DNA of 64,000 nt from Fennellomyces sp. T-0311. Lineage: Eukaryota; Mucoromycota; Mucoromycetes; Mucorales; Lichtheimiaceae. Where the stretch lies: contig JALLLT010000019.1 of NCBI GenBank assembly GCA_025266875.1, positions 682,001-746,000 on the forward strand. Direction: 5' to 3'. Under the pieces are notes generated by a model, which was given only the letters and a program-made list of their open reading frames with translations, was not told the origin of the DNA and made no database searches. The translations under genes were made by a program, and so were the position numbers. Positions 46,009-57,126 of this stretch are shown here, in pieces; within the stretch, counting starts at the first letter, position 1, and every line of letters starts with the position of its first letter.

Positions 46009-47389
46009 CTAGGGCTCTAAATACGGGCGGGCAGGCCCGTGGACCGCCCGTTTTGGCCCGGCATTTTCGGGCATCGGGCCAGGAAAGCTGTATGAAGGTG
46101 GGTGCCCGAATGTAAAGCATATGTATTTTTTTTTATGAAACGTCCATCTAAATGGCCCTTGTTATATATGTAATTTGATTCTATCAAAACCGTGTATTGC
46201 AAATAAAGATTAATCAACTAAGTATACATCTTTAATATGGAAAGATTTGTCAAAAGGTTGAGCAGTTTCTACAATGATCCGGTTACACAATGATTGGTGT
46301 TGATGGGCCAAGTTGCGACAATGAAAGGCTGCTACGTCAATTAGCACTATTCAAACTGCCTGCAGCACGCTAATCCGCAAATGTCTTAGAACTTGGATAG
46401 GATCGGTATTAGTGTGAAAGGGCTATGTGTTCAAGCAAAGATAATTTCCAGCTGGCATTGTGTAAGCAGAAGTAAAACGCGAAGATAAAGTGGATCAGTA
46501 TAATGATAGCTTTATTACACGAAAAAAAAGGATTACAATAGTGATTGAAAAGTGCGTCGACCATACAGACGCTTTATTACCGAAAAAAACCAACCTTTGG
46601 TTTACTAAATGTGGTGCTTCGCAGAAAACCATTGGATAAAGAAAAAAGAGCTACGACAAGCATCCTTCTTCATCTTGAGTAGTGCGCTTGAAAAAGTGTA
46701 CCTATTTGAAAAACAATAAGGGTGGCTGTGTATGCACCATTACAGTATGTACGCAGCCCCCCTTTTTTGATTGGGATGCACAATGTCGAAATAGAATGGA
46801 GTGCCGGTAAAACAAAGCTGAGTCATATGGTAAAATTCAGTTGTATGGAAAATAAATATGGTCGAGTAGTACTGTATGTGGTGATTAAAAATTCGTTCTG
46901 AAGCAATATGGTCGACCTGTATTCCATTTGACGGGCATCGAGAGAAAAAATGTTGCTGAAAAAATGCAAAGCAGGATGCATTCCTACGCCATTTGCGATG
47001 TCGAATTGCTGGTTTGTCTCACTGTGTCGCTTTGGCTTTTTGCACTTCTTGGTCTTCCTTTGTTGCTTGCAGAAGTTCTGCTGTTTCAAAAAAGTGTGTG
47101 CAAGATAGCGATTACATGATCTAATACAATAAAGACGACTTTTGCCCAAACCTTATATACGATAACACAAGGCAGAACCCCATTTCACTTCTACATTAGT
47201 CATTGCTGCATTAAGATCGTTTACATTGTAGATTTCATCGGGCGGGCCACTTTAATTTGGGCTCTTGTAATTTCGGGTTCGGGCAAAAGACATGGCCCGT
47301 TTCGTTGGGCCCGACGGGCCACGGGCCACAGGTGTGGCCCGGCTGAACTGGCCCGATGCCCGTCGGGCATGGCCCGTTTAGAGCCCTAG
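46009..47389. mobile_element. non-autonomous DNA transposon (hAT-like MITE)
   Basis: CTAGGGCTCTAA at 46009-46020 is the exact reverse complement of TTAGAGCCCTAG at 47378-47389. GC-rich subterminal zones full of GGGC/GCCC words (46022-46085 and 47235-47377) abut both ends, while the 1.1-kb interior is AT-rich with no transposase. TIRs of the form (C)AGGGCTCTAAA plus GGGCC words are seen in hAT-group elements. I did not find a convincing 8-bp target duplication, so the family assignment is tentative. Confidence 0.55.
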
Positions 47390-47394
47390 AGCAG

Positions 47395-48530
47395 GTAATT
47401 CAGGATGTACTTATTGGCAGCACAGGACAACTTACTTCTTGGGCGAGTACGTTATCATCACGCGTAGTTGAAGTGCGCTTACTGAGGATAGAGAAAGCTG
47501 GTGGATTCATCGTAAAAGTTGGATGCCTGTTGGGAGGAATTATGTCAGTAAAGAAGGTATGTGATTGAGTGCACGAAAGAGGATGCAGTTGTTGGATGTA
47601 AATGCAAAGTCTCATACCGTAGTGAGGACAGTAAGAAAAAGAAGTGTATTCTATTTTCAAATAAATTGCTCTTGAGACTTTATATAGCTTTGTTCAACTT
47701 AGTTTTTATGAGCCATTGCCGATATTACAGATCAGCTAGGCATAACCTGATGATAGTATTCTTCTGGTGTGCCATAAGATAGCTATCATCCTTCAGAAGA
47801 AGTCGCACAAAGGTTATCATGAAGATCGGGTTGAGTATTTCCTAAGACATACAACCCTTTTACTAAATTGAGCAGCCTACCACGATCGGAGTCCTCCAAA
47901 TGGTCAATGTTATCAACAATAAAACGGTTTGCATGATAGAGCCCAGCATTCGCATATGGTGAACGAGCAACTTACGGATCGTAATAGATCGCGAACCTGC
48001 CTTTAGCATATTGTTCCGGCCATGTATATACTACATCATATCCCCAAAAGCACTTCTATCTCCTTTCCAAAAATACTTTAGCTTGATTACCATCGGCATG
48101 ATAACGACACCACTGACTCTGGAATGAAACGGCTAACAATCGTAATATCGCTGCACAAGGAGCACATATGGCTACACACTCATTATCTTCTGTATCATCG
48201 ACAGAGAGCTTGGATGGATACAACTCTTGCCGAACACGCGAATGCATATTAATTAACAACGCCGCTTGCAAGCCAGAAAGCCCTCTACTTTTTTCACTGT
48301 AGTTTACGATCCTTATTACCGCCCATTACAATTCAATCTTCCATCCCGTAGTTAATTTCGCTACAGCATCACAGCAGATTATGTGATGGCGCACGTCTTT
48401 TTTTTAATAAACCCTTCTCTTTTATATTGCTCTCTACTCAAAGTAACAGAATACGTTTATGTTATATTCGCCTATATATTCTTCAACACTTTTAACAATG
48501 CTGTAATTACCAAGTCAACGACAAATTAGC
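47395..48530. other. no gene seen
   Basis: AT-rich DNA. Short ORFs on both strands show no recognisable features. Confidence 0.45.
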
Positions 48531-48539
48531 CACATAAAA

Positions 48540-48690
48540 TAAAACGGATCAAACGGATCGATCCGGATTGCCACCTTCAGATCCGTCTTCAATTCGGATC
48601 GTCAAAAGCTCAATCCGAATCCGTTTCGTTCTAATTCGAAACGGAACGGATCGAGCAATCCGGATTTTATGCAGAACCCTACTTATGACT
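48540..48690. repeat. CGGATC-rich palindromic cluster
   Basis: About 130 bp contain repeated CGGATC/GATCCG words, with the inverted pair ATCCGGATTG (about 48561) and CAATCCGGAT (about 48656), ending in TATGCAGAACCCTA. It resembles one terminus of another short DNA transposon. No second terminus was found. Confidence 0.35.
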
Positions 48691-49240
48691 TCTCTTTCAA
48701 GCCTTTTCTCTGTTATTAGCTACGGTTCATCTGCCAACAAGTGACATGACAACAAAATGTCGAAATAGCTTTTGCGCTGCGTAGCAGCCTATCTCATGGC
48801 AGATTATGAGAGCAGATGTTTACCAGATCAAAAGCTAAAGTTTTATTTTGTGTGCACAGGCAGCCTTTTGTAAGGCTGCAGTGTGCTGCAGCAGACCGCA
48901 GCAGGTGTAACCTTCTATTCTAAATGTCGTAGCTATTTTAGCGGACATTCCCTTTGTTCTCTTTTTAGGTATGCCTTCTAGGCTACTCCCTTGTCATCCA
49001 CGTGACAAGTGGTTGCACAGTTCGCTGCGGCATCCCACAGTACTTCTTTTCTTTATATTCATTATTCCTTATTAATATCCGCAGTATCCGCAGTAGTATT
49101 TTATTATCCACAGAAAACATATAAATATCTCCTAGACTAAAAAGAATAAAGACTATCTTACAACTTTCAAACCTTTGATCTGTTATTGGCTACGGTCTAA
49201 CCACCAACAAGTGACACAACGTAAAAATATACACGTGTCA
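48690..49240 (+). repeat. imperfect direct repeats about 470 bp apart
   Basis: A block around 48700-48755 (CTGTTATTAGCTACGG ... CAACAAGTGACA) recurs at about 49178-49225 (CTGTTATTGGCTACGG ... CAACAAGTGACA), each preceded by a TTTCAA(g/a)CCTTT word. The two could be the ends of a decayed LTR element or tandem solo LTR remnants. No coding sequence lies between them. Confidence 0.45.
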
Positions 49241-49397
49241 TAGCCATTCTGGCGGGCTTCTTTGCATTTCTCTTTTTGGACAAGTCGTTTGTGATATCTC
49301 TTTGTTGCACAGCAACGCGCTGTTGCACGAATATTACTCACAACGCGTTCATCCCTTTTAGACCCCAGTATGACTCACACATATTCACCTTGCTGTC

Positions 49398-49812
49398 TGT
49401 TGTATCCAACATGAACATAATCACTGATTAGTATCTCGGAACGGTTATCTCTCACTTTCTTTTTTGGTAAAACTCACTCATGCAGACATATCTTCCATAT
49501 CCGGCATATTGTCATAGACGTTATCATGAACACGTGTCAACAGCTATCACTTAGCTTATCGTTATCCGTTATGGACCGGCTCCATAACGATAGACATCAC
49601 TCGTTTCTCAATAACACCCCAACATGACATACGTAATAGATATACTGGTATAATCATGATATGACCTTGGATAACATCGGTAATAGGAAGTCCCATCCAT
49701 GATAAGCATTTAATATAAATAGAGAGAACTCTTCATCAATAAACTACAGTTTTCTGAGTCTCGTTGACTTCTATTGTCCCTTTTCGATACTTGCTACTTC
49801 GCTCTTATCTCA
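49398..49812 (+). mobile_element. solo LTR, family A (415 bp)
   Basis: Begins TGTTGTATCCAACATGAACA and ends ...ATCTCA, so it has TG...CA ends. It is homologous over its length to the solo LTR at 55002-55421: same start, same GATAAGCATT...TATAAATAGAGAGA promoter block, same GTCTCGTTGAC and ACTTGCT words near the 3' end. The flanks are CTGTC and CTGTT (4 of 5 match), a weathered target duplication. No internal retrotransposon sequence remains. Confidence 0.8.
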
Positions 49813-50014
49813 CTGTTCAAATTACTCATACTATAGTCATTACACGCATTATTACAGATAAAGATAAATCAGAAAAAATGCTACAAAAACCCCGTTTCGA
49901 AAAAGTTGTCATTAATAGAACATGTTCAGGGAGACATTTTAGCCGCTTGAAATAAAAATTTTCGTGTTCCTGACGCCTAGCGCTTTTGTTTGACACCTAT
50001 TTCACTTCTTAAAC

Positions 50015-50548
50015 ATGCCGACACTCGATTTAACTCGCTCTCAAGCACCAATTAAAAGGGATGAATGGATCTCCTTTATTCGAGTTTATCGATATATGAA
50101 GCAGCTACAAGAAGCAGGTGTCTACCCCAAGAAGTTTGACTTCAGGAACCTGCTATGTGACGTCCTTGGAGTTGGAGACCAAACGGCTCGAACTATCATC
50201 AAGTATTCTAATGACGGGATTTTACCTGATGATTGCAAGAAATTAGGTCGGCTGGAAAAAGATCTCGATGCTGATTATGTCAAGTCAATGCGCGATTTCG
50301 TCAACACCAATTGCAAAAGTGGCCAGCCTCTCACTGCGAAACATATGCGACAGCACCTTCTTAGCAGCGGTTACGATGTGCCTGGGCTTACCGTCATGAG
50401 AAAAGATATGAAGAAGGCTGGTTTACGTTATGGAAAAGGAGCCCGCCAAAACATTCTGCATGATAGTGAGGAAGTAGTGGCGTATCGGCAGAAGTATGTC
50501 GAGCGCCGCCTGGCCGAGTGCATGCAACCTCCGATTGGGGCTATTTGA
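50015..50548 (+). pseudogene. transposase N-terminal part (Tc1/mariner-like HTH)
   Basis: A 177-residue ORF with helix-turn-helix-like segments: FDFRNLLCDVLGVGDQTARTIIKY, then VKSMRDFVNTNCKSGQPLTAKHM and KDMKKAGLRYGKGARQNILHDSEEV. This layout resembles the DNA-binding half of Tc1/mariner-type transposases common in zygomycetes, which continue into a DDE domain. Here the frame stops at 50548, 10 bp before the LINE target duplication. Across the LINE the downstream sequence shows no DDE motifs, so the gene was already truncated or has decayed. Confidence 0.5.
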
Positions 50549-50558
50549 GCCAGTCAAA

Positions 50559-50574
50559 GCTGTTGAGAAATAGG
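50559..50574. repeat. LINE target-site duplication, left copy
   Basis: GCTGTTGAGAAATAGG, repeated exactly at 56963-56978. It defines the left (3') boundary of the LINE. Confidence 0.85.
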
Positions 50575-50807
50575 AGAGTATAAGGAGGTGTGTGACCTCG
50601 GTAGAAATTTTATTTCTGCGACACCGTGTGCAAAGCAGTGGCGGGACGCAAACGATCTAAATGTTATGTGTGAGTGGAATACAAAAATCTGATGCTGTAA
50701 GACTAGCGAGGTCTCGAGCATTTACAAATCGGAGGTCAAGAAAAGGAAAGAAGGTTAAAGAGAGAGAGAGAGAAGATGTCTAGCTACAGGGATTATGTTT
50801 TTTTTTT

Positions 50808-53800
50808 TCATAAGATGGGTTGACGGAATCTTTCCAGTAGGCCCAGTGCATTGGCCGAAACCAGGGCAAGAAGGAAGGATGCCTCGTCAAAGATCACCCG
50901 CCAGTATGCTTGCCAGATTGCCTGTAAAGTGCAAGCTACTGTGAGGGAATAGGCTGGTGTCGGTGTGGCATGTTGCGGTGTGGACGGAGGTAGTTGCAAA
51001 GTGCGGATAAAATGACAAAGCGCACGAGGAGCCGGCTCAGCATAATAAAGGGTGCTCCAGACCTGCTGCCAGACACGTAGTTTCTTGGGACATTCCACCA
51101 AAAAATGGGTGGGGTCGTCCATGGCAGATTTGCATAAACGACATATAGGCGAGTCGACTCCAGAGATATTTAGTTGGTGGAGCCTAGCAGCCGTGGGGAG
51201 AGATCTGCGCAATGCGCGATACCAAATGTTTCGAGCGGTGTGCTCCATATGCCACTGCCAGAATTGAGACCAACGATCTGTGGAGATGTCAGCGACGGTA
51301 TGCTGTGGAGGGTTGCAGATACGACAGTAGTACTTGGTGGACCAAGTCGACAAAGCAGTGGATAGCTGCTGAGACAGTGGTGATCCATCGATCTGGCCGA
51401 GACTTCCAGGGTGGCCACCTCCAGGAAAGTTTGCAGGTAAGCAGAGGCGTGCAAAATTCTCCAAGAGAACGATGCGGCCATTAGCCAAGTCCGCAAAGAA
51501 ACGTGAGGTGAGAATGCGACGATAGATTCCATCTGTAGCTGCACGGCGTCTGATGTAGCCAAGAGAGTGATCGAACACGAACAGGTCAGATACCATCAGC
51601 GATGCAAATCCTGGTCTGCGAAGCTTCTCATGGCCGACGTTCCTAATCCAAGTGACATTGAGCGGTAGATGCAAGATGGTTGCTGCAGAAAGCGATGGTG
51701 AAAGCCAATTGCTGGGTAAGGAGTCTATAGCCCAGTAGAGCAGATACGCCACCGAGGAAGGGTCCTTTGCGCCACTTGGCCGCAGAGCAGGGAAGGCCAA
51801 CACGAAGTGGGGATCCGTGTAAGTGGAGGAAGATACCAGTAGGTGGTGGCAAAGGCAAGTTGTGACATATGAAGGAGTTTCTTCAGGGTAGAAGATAGGC
51901 TCCAGCCAACGGAGTTGGAGGGCAGATTGCTGCAACAGAGGATCCAGAATACCAATGCCACCATGCGATCGAGGTTGGCATAAGGATGTGTAACTAACGA
52001 CCGGAAACATTTGGGTCATTAGGAAACACCCACTGATAGATCGAAGCTTGCGGAAAAATCTTGAAGGTGCTGCACCGACCAGCTGCAATACATGCCATAA
52101 TTGGGATAACAGCAAAGTATTGAGAACAGTGGCCCTACCCCGGAGGGAAATCTGACGTTGCGAGTGTTCCTGGCAACCTCGCTTGATTGAATCCAGCAGT
52201 CCGTCTAAAAAGTGATTCAGTTGGCTAGTGGATGTTGCCAGCGGAAAACCCAAATAATTGATTGGTGTCACCTGTGTACGATCATGGCAGGGTGGAAAAC
52301 TGGCAGCAGCCAGGTGTGGCGCCCACTCTGGTTGTGGTGCGCCCAATAACGACAGTGCCTGCGTCTTGTGGGCATTCATGCGTGCATTTGACGCTGCTTG
52401 ACAGCGATGGAGGTGGACCAACAAGCGATCCAAGTCCCCAGGAGATTGAAGAAGGATCAGCACATCATCGGCATACGCGAGGAGCTTCAGTGGCGGCGGA
52501 ATCAGCACCTGCGTGCACATTGACTCAAAAGCTGGTTGAATGCCACAAAATTGATGATCTTGCAAGATGCTTTGGAGTAGGGGTTCGAGCGTTAGGTTAA
52601 ATAGCAGTGGGGATAGCGGATCTCCCTGCCTAAGCCCTCGTTGTTGGTGGATCGGCTCTGTCAGGTGTCCGTTGATATTGAGTTGGATCTCCGTGGTGAA
52701 GAACAACGTGCATATACTGGCCACCAGGGGGCGAGGAAAGCCGAAGCGATCCAATGTTTGACGCAAATAATCAGGGTGTACGCGATCATATGCCTTTTCG
52801 GAATCCAAGCATAAACCTAGACCGGAAGGTGCTGAGGTACTTCTCTGCTGTTCCATAATTATCTTTATCAACATACCATTGTCGGCTATGAACCTTCCGG
52901 GCAAGAACCCCGTTTGAAAGGGGTTGATGAGAGCATCTGCCACAGGACGTAAACGCTGGTTCATAAGCCGAGTAAAGATTTTGGCATCCGTGTTAATCAA
53001 CGCGATGGGTCGCCAGTTCCGCAAAGAGGATAGATCACCCTTTTTGAGTAGCAACGTGACACAAGTTTTGGTCCAAGACGGTGGGAAGAGTGCCTTGTGT
53101 AAGGCCTCGTTGTACACCTGTTCGGCTAGTTGTTGATACTCGGGGTGTTGAAAGACCAGATACCAAATTGCATAAGGTATGCCATCTACACCCGGGCTGC
53201 TTTGCTTTGGTGCGCGTTTGACGCCAGATTGAAGGTCCTCAATAGAAAAGTCGGACATGAGTTGCTCTTGATCAGTTGTGGATAAGCGGCAGGAGAGTGG
53301 AATATTCTGTAGCATGGCGGCCATAGCTGATCCATCCACTGGATCTGGCGAGTACAGTTCTTGATAGAATTGTCGAGCAGCTTCTTGGATGTCCATTGGC
53401 TCAGACAGCACTGCATTCGTGTGGGGGTGTTGCACTGACAACAAGAGTGTTTGAGTTTTCTGGATCGAAGCAGTACGCTTAAGATATCCCGCTGATACTT
53501 CCCCTTTTTCCCGCCATCGTATCTTGGCCTTCAATGCCACATTGTCGACGAGCTCTTGTTGGATGGCTGCAATTTGCGTTTCAACTCGTGACAAGTGTGT
53601 TGCAAGTATACTTGGCGGGGGTTTGGCACGGATCAATTTAGTTCTCTTGGACTGTAGTGCCTTGAGTTGGGAGGTACGCCAGTCAGCCCACTTGCGGCCA
53701 AAGCGTTGCATCAAGTGTTGGATCTCGGTCTTGAGAAAATCCCATTGGACTTGAATGGAACCATGGGAGGTCAGCTGCTAACTGATTGTTGACAGATGGG

Positions 53801-54620
53801 TAGCAAATTGTTGGTGGAATTCTTTATAATACGTGTAATTGGGATTGCCACGCCAATAACCTTTACCACTTGGCGAAGTACCCAAATGGACGTACGCCGA
53901 TAGCAGAGCATGGTCAGACCAGTCTGAGGAAAGGTGCTGGACAGAAGCCTGTAACGGGAAGGTGCGAAGTGTGTAAGATGCAAAAATGAAGTCAATAGTG
54001 GAATGGTACAGATCACCTCGGCAGAAGGTAGGGAGGGGTTGGGGCTCGCCTACTTCTGTAATGCAATCGACAAAGCGCGTTTGAAGCATTGTGTGCCAGG
54101 TCAGAGGCGCATGCGAGCGGTGACGTTGGAGATAGCAGTTGTAATTGAAGTCGCCTGCGACGATGAGGCGATCGAGGTATTGAGGATTGTTTGGTGAAAA
54201 GATTGGTGTTGCAAGTAACTGTGTATAGAATTCTCGCCGAACTGTCGTTGAAGATGTGGCCGGAGCATATATGACGAGCACATAGAACTCTTGAAATGAG
54301 GCCACCTTCGATTGTATCGAGGTGAAAATGACGCGCTGAGAATTGTCACCCAAATCGATGGGGATTTGAGTGAGTTTTATATCGGATGAAAATGATACGA
54401 GGCCACAATGAGGGGTCCAAATGCTAGATGTAGCAAGAAGCTGTTGGTGGAAGGACTTTTCGATATCGCTGTTGGCGGCATTTGTTTCTTGTAGAGTTAA
54501 GAGATGGGGTTGTTGTTGGCACAAAAACTGCATAAGCGAAGATCTGGCGCCGGGATTATTGGTTTTCCGTAAACTGTTACAGTTTAAGGAACATAGCTTT
54601 AGTCGGTTGTTTCTGATCAT
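50808..54620 (-). pseudogene. LINE ORF2: endonuclease-RT with one in-frame TAG
   Basis: 1271 codons in one frame. The first 280 residues are an AP-type endonuclease (LCSLNCNSL, LLTLQET, VLVIYAPA, VAGDFNYN, STIDFIFA, SDWSDHALLSA). After 21 further codons a reverse transcriptase follows with NWRPIALINTDAKIFTRL, NPFQTGFLPGRFIADN, QQRGLRQGDPLSPLLFNL and the intact catalytic YADD (52464-52475). The C-terminus has a CRLC-x9-H-x5-C finger typical of LINE RT tails. The only lesion is TAG at 53778-53780 between endonuclease and RT, followed by CAG CTG. It is either one inactivating mutation or, less likely, a read-through site. There is no RNase H domain. Confidence 0.9.
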
Positions 54621-55001
54621 AATTGAAATTGATACGTAATTTTGCGGGTTGTCTCCTAGTTGGAGGACAACCCGACCTTACTATTGATTGCCTTCGCTGT
54701 TGGCTTCACTTTGCGGCCGGAACGAGTGTGGTATTCCAGAGTGTCTTTGGTCTTGGATTCCAAATCGGATTCGTGCAGGTGAGGCTTGTGCTTGCCAGCC
54801 TTCTTAAGGGCCGCAGCAAGGTACGCCGCTAATGCATTTTGGGCCGTGTAGTCCATCTTGTCAATGGTGATGCGAGCTTCGGCCGTCATAGGGTATTCGT
54901 AATGCCAGCCTTTGGAGATATCCATGTCAGGAGCGTTAGCCGCGAACGTCAAATATGCCTGTTGCTCTGTGTTCGCATGAGTTTCGAAACGATGGAGGGT
55001 A

Positions 55002-55421
55002 TGCTGTATCCAACATGAACACACCCTAACAAGCTTCTTTGTCATCTATGCTGTCCGTCAGCGAATAAGAGCTTTCCATCCTTACTGCCGCTTCCCACTT
55101 CCGACATCAGAACGTTGAGCTTCATGCTTACCAAATACTCAGCCAATCAGGTTACTCATAGACACGACCTTCCGGTCAACGCGTCTCTTCACGGATATGC
55201 TCTGTCAGCATTCATCCTATCAATCATCACGATCCGTAACTGCTCAATGATAATAAGGTTGACATTACACATCACTAACGGAAGCACTGGCTTAAGGAAA
55301 TCCCATCATGGATAAGCATTTATTATAAATAGAGAGAGCAAAACATATGAAATAAAAGAGTTACCTTTTTGAGTCTCGTTGACACATTTGTCTTTTACAC
55401 TTGCTTCTCTCTGATTTAACA
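55002..55421 (+). mobile_element. solo LTR, family A (420 bp), TSD GGGTA
   Basis: Starts TGCTGTATCCAACATG and ends TTTAACA. GGGTA flanks both sides exactly (54997-55001 and 55422-55426). It carries TATAAATAGAGAGA (55324-55337) and AATAAA nearby. It interrupts LINE ORF1 within the codons for MSTLHRF. Being a lone LTR with a perfect duplication, it came from LTR-LTR recombination of a full element. Confidence 0.93.
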
Positions 55422-55708
55422 GGGTAGACATGATTTCTTCCTGCGTCACCAGCTCCGAGGTCGTGTCTGTGTCGGATGCTTCCAAGTCGTCAAGAACAGT
55501 ATCCATTTCGTCATCACTGGAGCTGGCAGATGCTGGGTTAGTGTCGCCTTCTTTGGGAAGGATAGGTTCCTTGAGACCCTCCAGAGGTGGCGGGGTAATA
55601 CTACCGGATTTGGAAAGTGCAGTAGTAACGCGATCAACCTTCGTGTTACCCATTCGGCGGGTTCTCTTGTTGGAGCCTCCATTTGAGGCTCGTGGAAGTT
55701 TCACGCGG

Positions 55709-56109
55709 TGTGGTGAGAGAGTTATAAGGAATAGAATTGGTAACAAGAAATAGAATTCGTTGAGAATCTGAATAATTGTATGTCCTTTATTATGGATGAA
55801 CTCTCTCTCTTTTATATCTTTTACTGGAGATTCTAATATCCGTTCCTGGATAAATGATACTTGGTCGAGGACGTATCAGGTTGCGTGTTCGTCTTATGTT
55901 TTACCGACGACGGCAGATATCGACTCCGTGTACTCTGTGATAGGTGCATGTCCTGTAGAACATCATTCAGCTTCCTTGAAACCGGTGTAAGGTAATACCG
56001 TTCATATCTTAGTCATCAGTACTCTTCCAGAGTGTTCGTCTGATGGAATGTGCTAGAATGGATGTTTGACCGATCTCCATTGTGTCCATACATGTAGTGG
56101 TTCACCACA
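55709..56109 (-). mobile_element. solo LTR, family B (401 bp), TSD CGCGG
   Basis: Ends are TGTGGTGA and TCACCACA (perfect 8-bp inverted ends). CGCGG flanks both sides exactly (55704-55708 and 56110-56114). On the minus strand it contains TATAAAAGAGAGAG and an AATAAAGG signal, giving the LTR orientation. It interrupts LINE ORF1 just after the second zinc knuckle. Same family as 60570-60844. Confidence 0.93.
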
Positions 56110-56962
56110 CGCGGTGGTCAGGACAATCGTGAGAAATATGACCAGGAGTGCCGCAGGTCCAGCATTTGCGTAGGTTTTTGGCGCTTTGAGTACAGGTACT
56201 AGAGGCATGGCCTTCGCTTTTGCACACTGTGCAATGTAATGGCATCGCTGCCCAGGTTGCGTAGCACACATCTCGGGTTGTACACCATGGGATAGTGTAG
56301 GTCATCTCGCTGTACGGTTGCTCGCCGGCAACTGAACTAATATCCAGTGTGGCGTAACCGGAACCCAAAAAGAGCCCTGAGCTGGCGTTTCGGTAGATTC
56401 CGCAGTCGAGAACACGACCGTACATACTGAGGCTTTGAACCATTCCTTCCCGCAGTCGGGTGAGGCCCATGAAAGGGAGTTCAGAGAGACGAATTTTGAG
56501 GATTTTTGACTCCTCACTAAGGCTAAGACATGCCTTAATGATTTCGTTATTGTTAAAGACGAGACCGGTGTTGATAGCCTTGTTAACATCGGCTTCGTTT
56601 TCGAAATACAGCTCAATGATGGCTCGCGGGCCTTCATTAGCAGGTCTAGCACCACAGTTCTGAGGATACTGGCGTGCAACAATTGAAAGTAAACGTTCCA
56701 TGTTTTCGGAGCGGCTACTGAGGTCAAAGATGACACTTTGGCATGATGCAGGGGAGCCACCGACCTTCGGAAGGTTGGTGTGAATAATACGAGTCGTGCA
56801 GTTTGGATCTTTTTCATCTGGTGTAAGGACTGTCTCTGATTCTGTGTGCACCAAAGACTGGCGTAGCTTCTGGCTGACTCGCATATGTTGGAGTCTGGGA
56901 GGAGCGTGCGATATGCGTCCTGGACCTTGGCCAGGGTCGTGTTGGGAATCGGAAAGAGCCAT

Positions 56963-56978
56963 GCTGTTGAGAAATAGG
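56963..56978. repeat. LINE target-site duplication, right copy
   Basis: GCTGTTGAGAAATAGG, identical to 50559-50574; the 5' boundary of the LINE. Confidence 0.85.
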
Positions 56979-57126
56979 CTTCAGAAGCCTCGTAAATTTA
57001 GCCCGGCTGAACCCAAAAATAGCTAGATTCATCTCCGCGTGCCAGACGGTACCTGTGCAGTGAGTGGTGTACATGGAATCAAACGAACCATCCTTATATT
57101 TTGACCAGCATTTATCATATTTAAAA

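Larger units (their letters stand above)
50575..56962 (-). mobile_element. non-LTR retrotransposon (LINE), two ORFs, nested LTRs
   Basis: Bounded by a perfect 16-bp duplication. Without its two inserted solo LTRs it is about 5.56 kb. Order on the minus strand: ORF1 (gag-like, CCHC knuckles), 35-nt gap, ORF2 (AP-type endonuclease, RT, C-terminal Cys/His finger), then about 230 bp of 3' sequence that contains an A-run (50790-50803) but does not end in poly(A). The 5' boundary coincides with the first ATG of ORF1, so there is no 5' UTR: either a slight 5' truncation or a minimal leader. It lies immediately 3' of a truncated transposase. Confidence 0.9.
54656..56962 (-). pseudogene. LINE ORF1 (gag-like), split by two solo LTRs
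   Basis: The coding pieces are 56962-56110, about 55708-55422 and about 55001-54656. Removing each LTR plus one target duplication leaves exactly 1476 nt in one frame (491 codons and a stop). The N-terminal half has an RRM-like segment (RAIIELYFENEADVNKAINTG; ILKIRLSELPFMGLTRLREG). Two CCHC knuckles follow (CTVCKSEGHASSTC; CWTCGTPGHISHDC), then a basic and an acidic linker (SSSDDEMDTVLDDLEASDTD) and a C-terminal segment. It is presumably the RNA-binding chaperone partner of ORF2. In its present form it would stop four codons into the first LTR (HRVW). Confidence 0.88.

Noticed and set aside
50015..50548. Intact functional transposase
   Set aside because: The frame stops before any DDE motif, and none is found beyond the LINE insertion; only the DNA-binding half remains.
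53714..53778. Separate RT gene starting after the endonuclease ORF
   Set aside because: No ATG marks the RT start (the frame opens with TTG/ATG inside a helix), and the 21 codons back to the TAG are in the same frame as the endonuclease, so it is one ORF2 with a stop.
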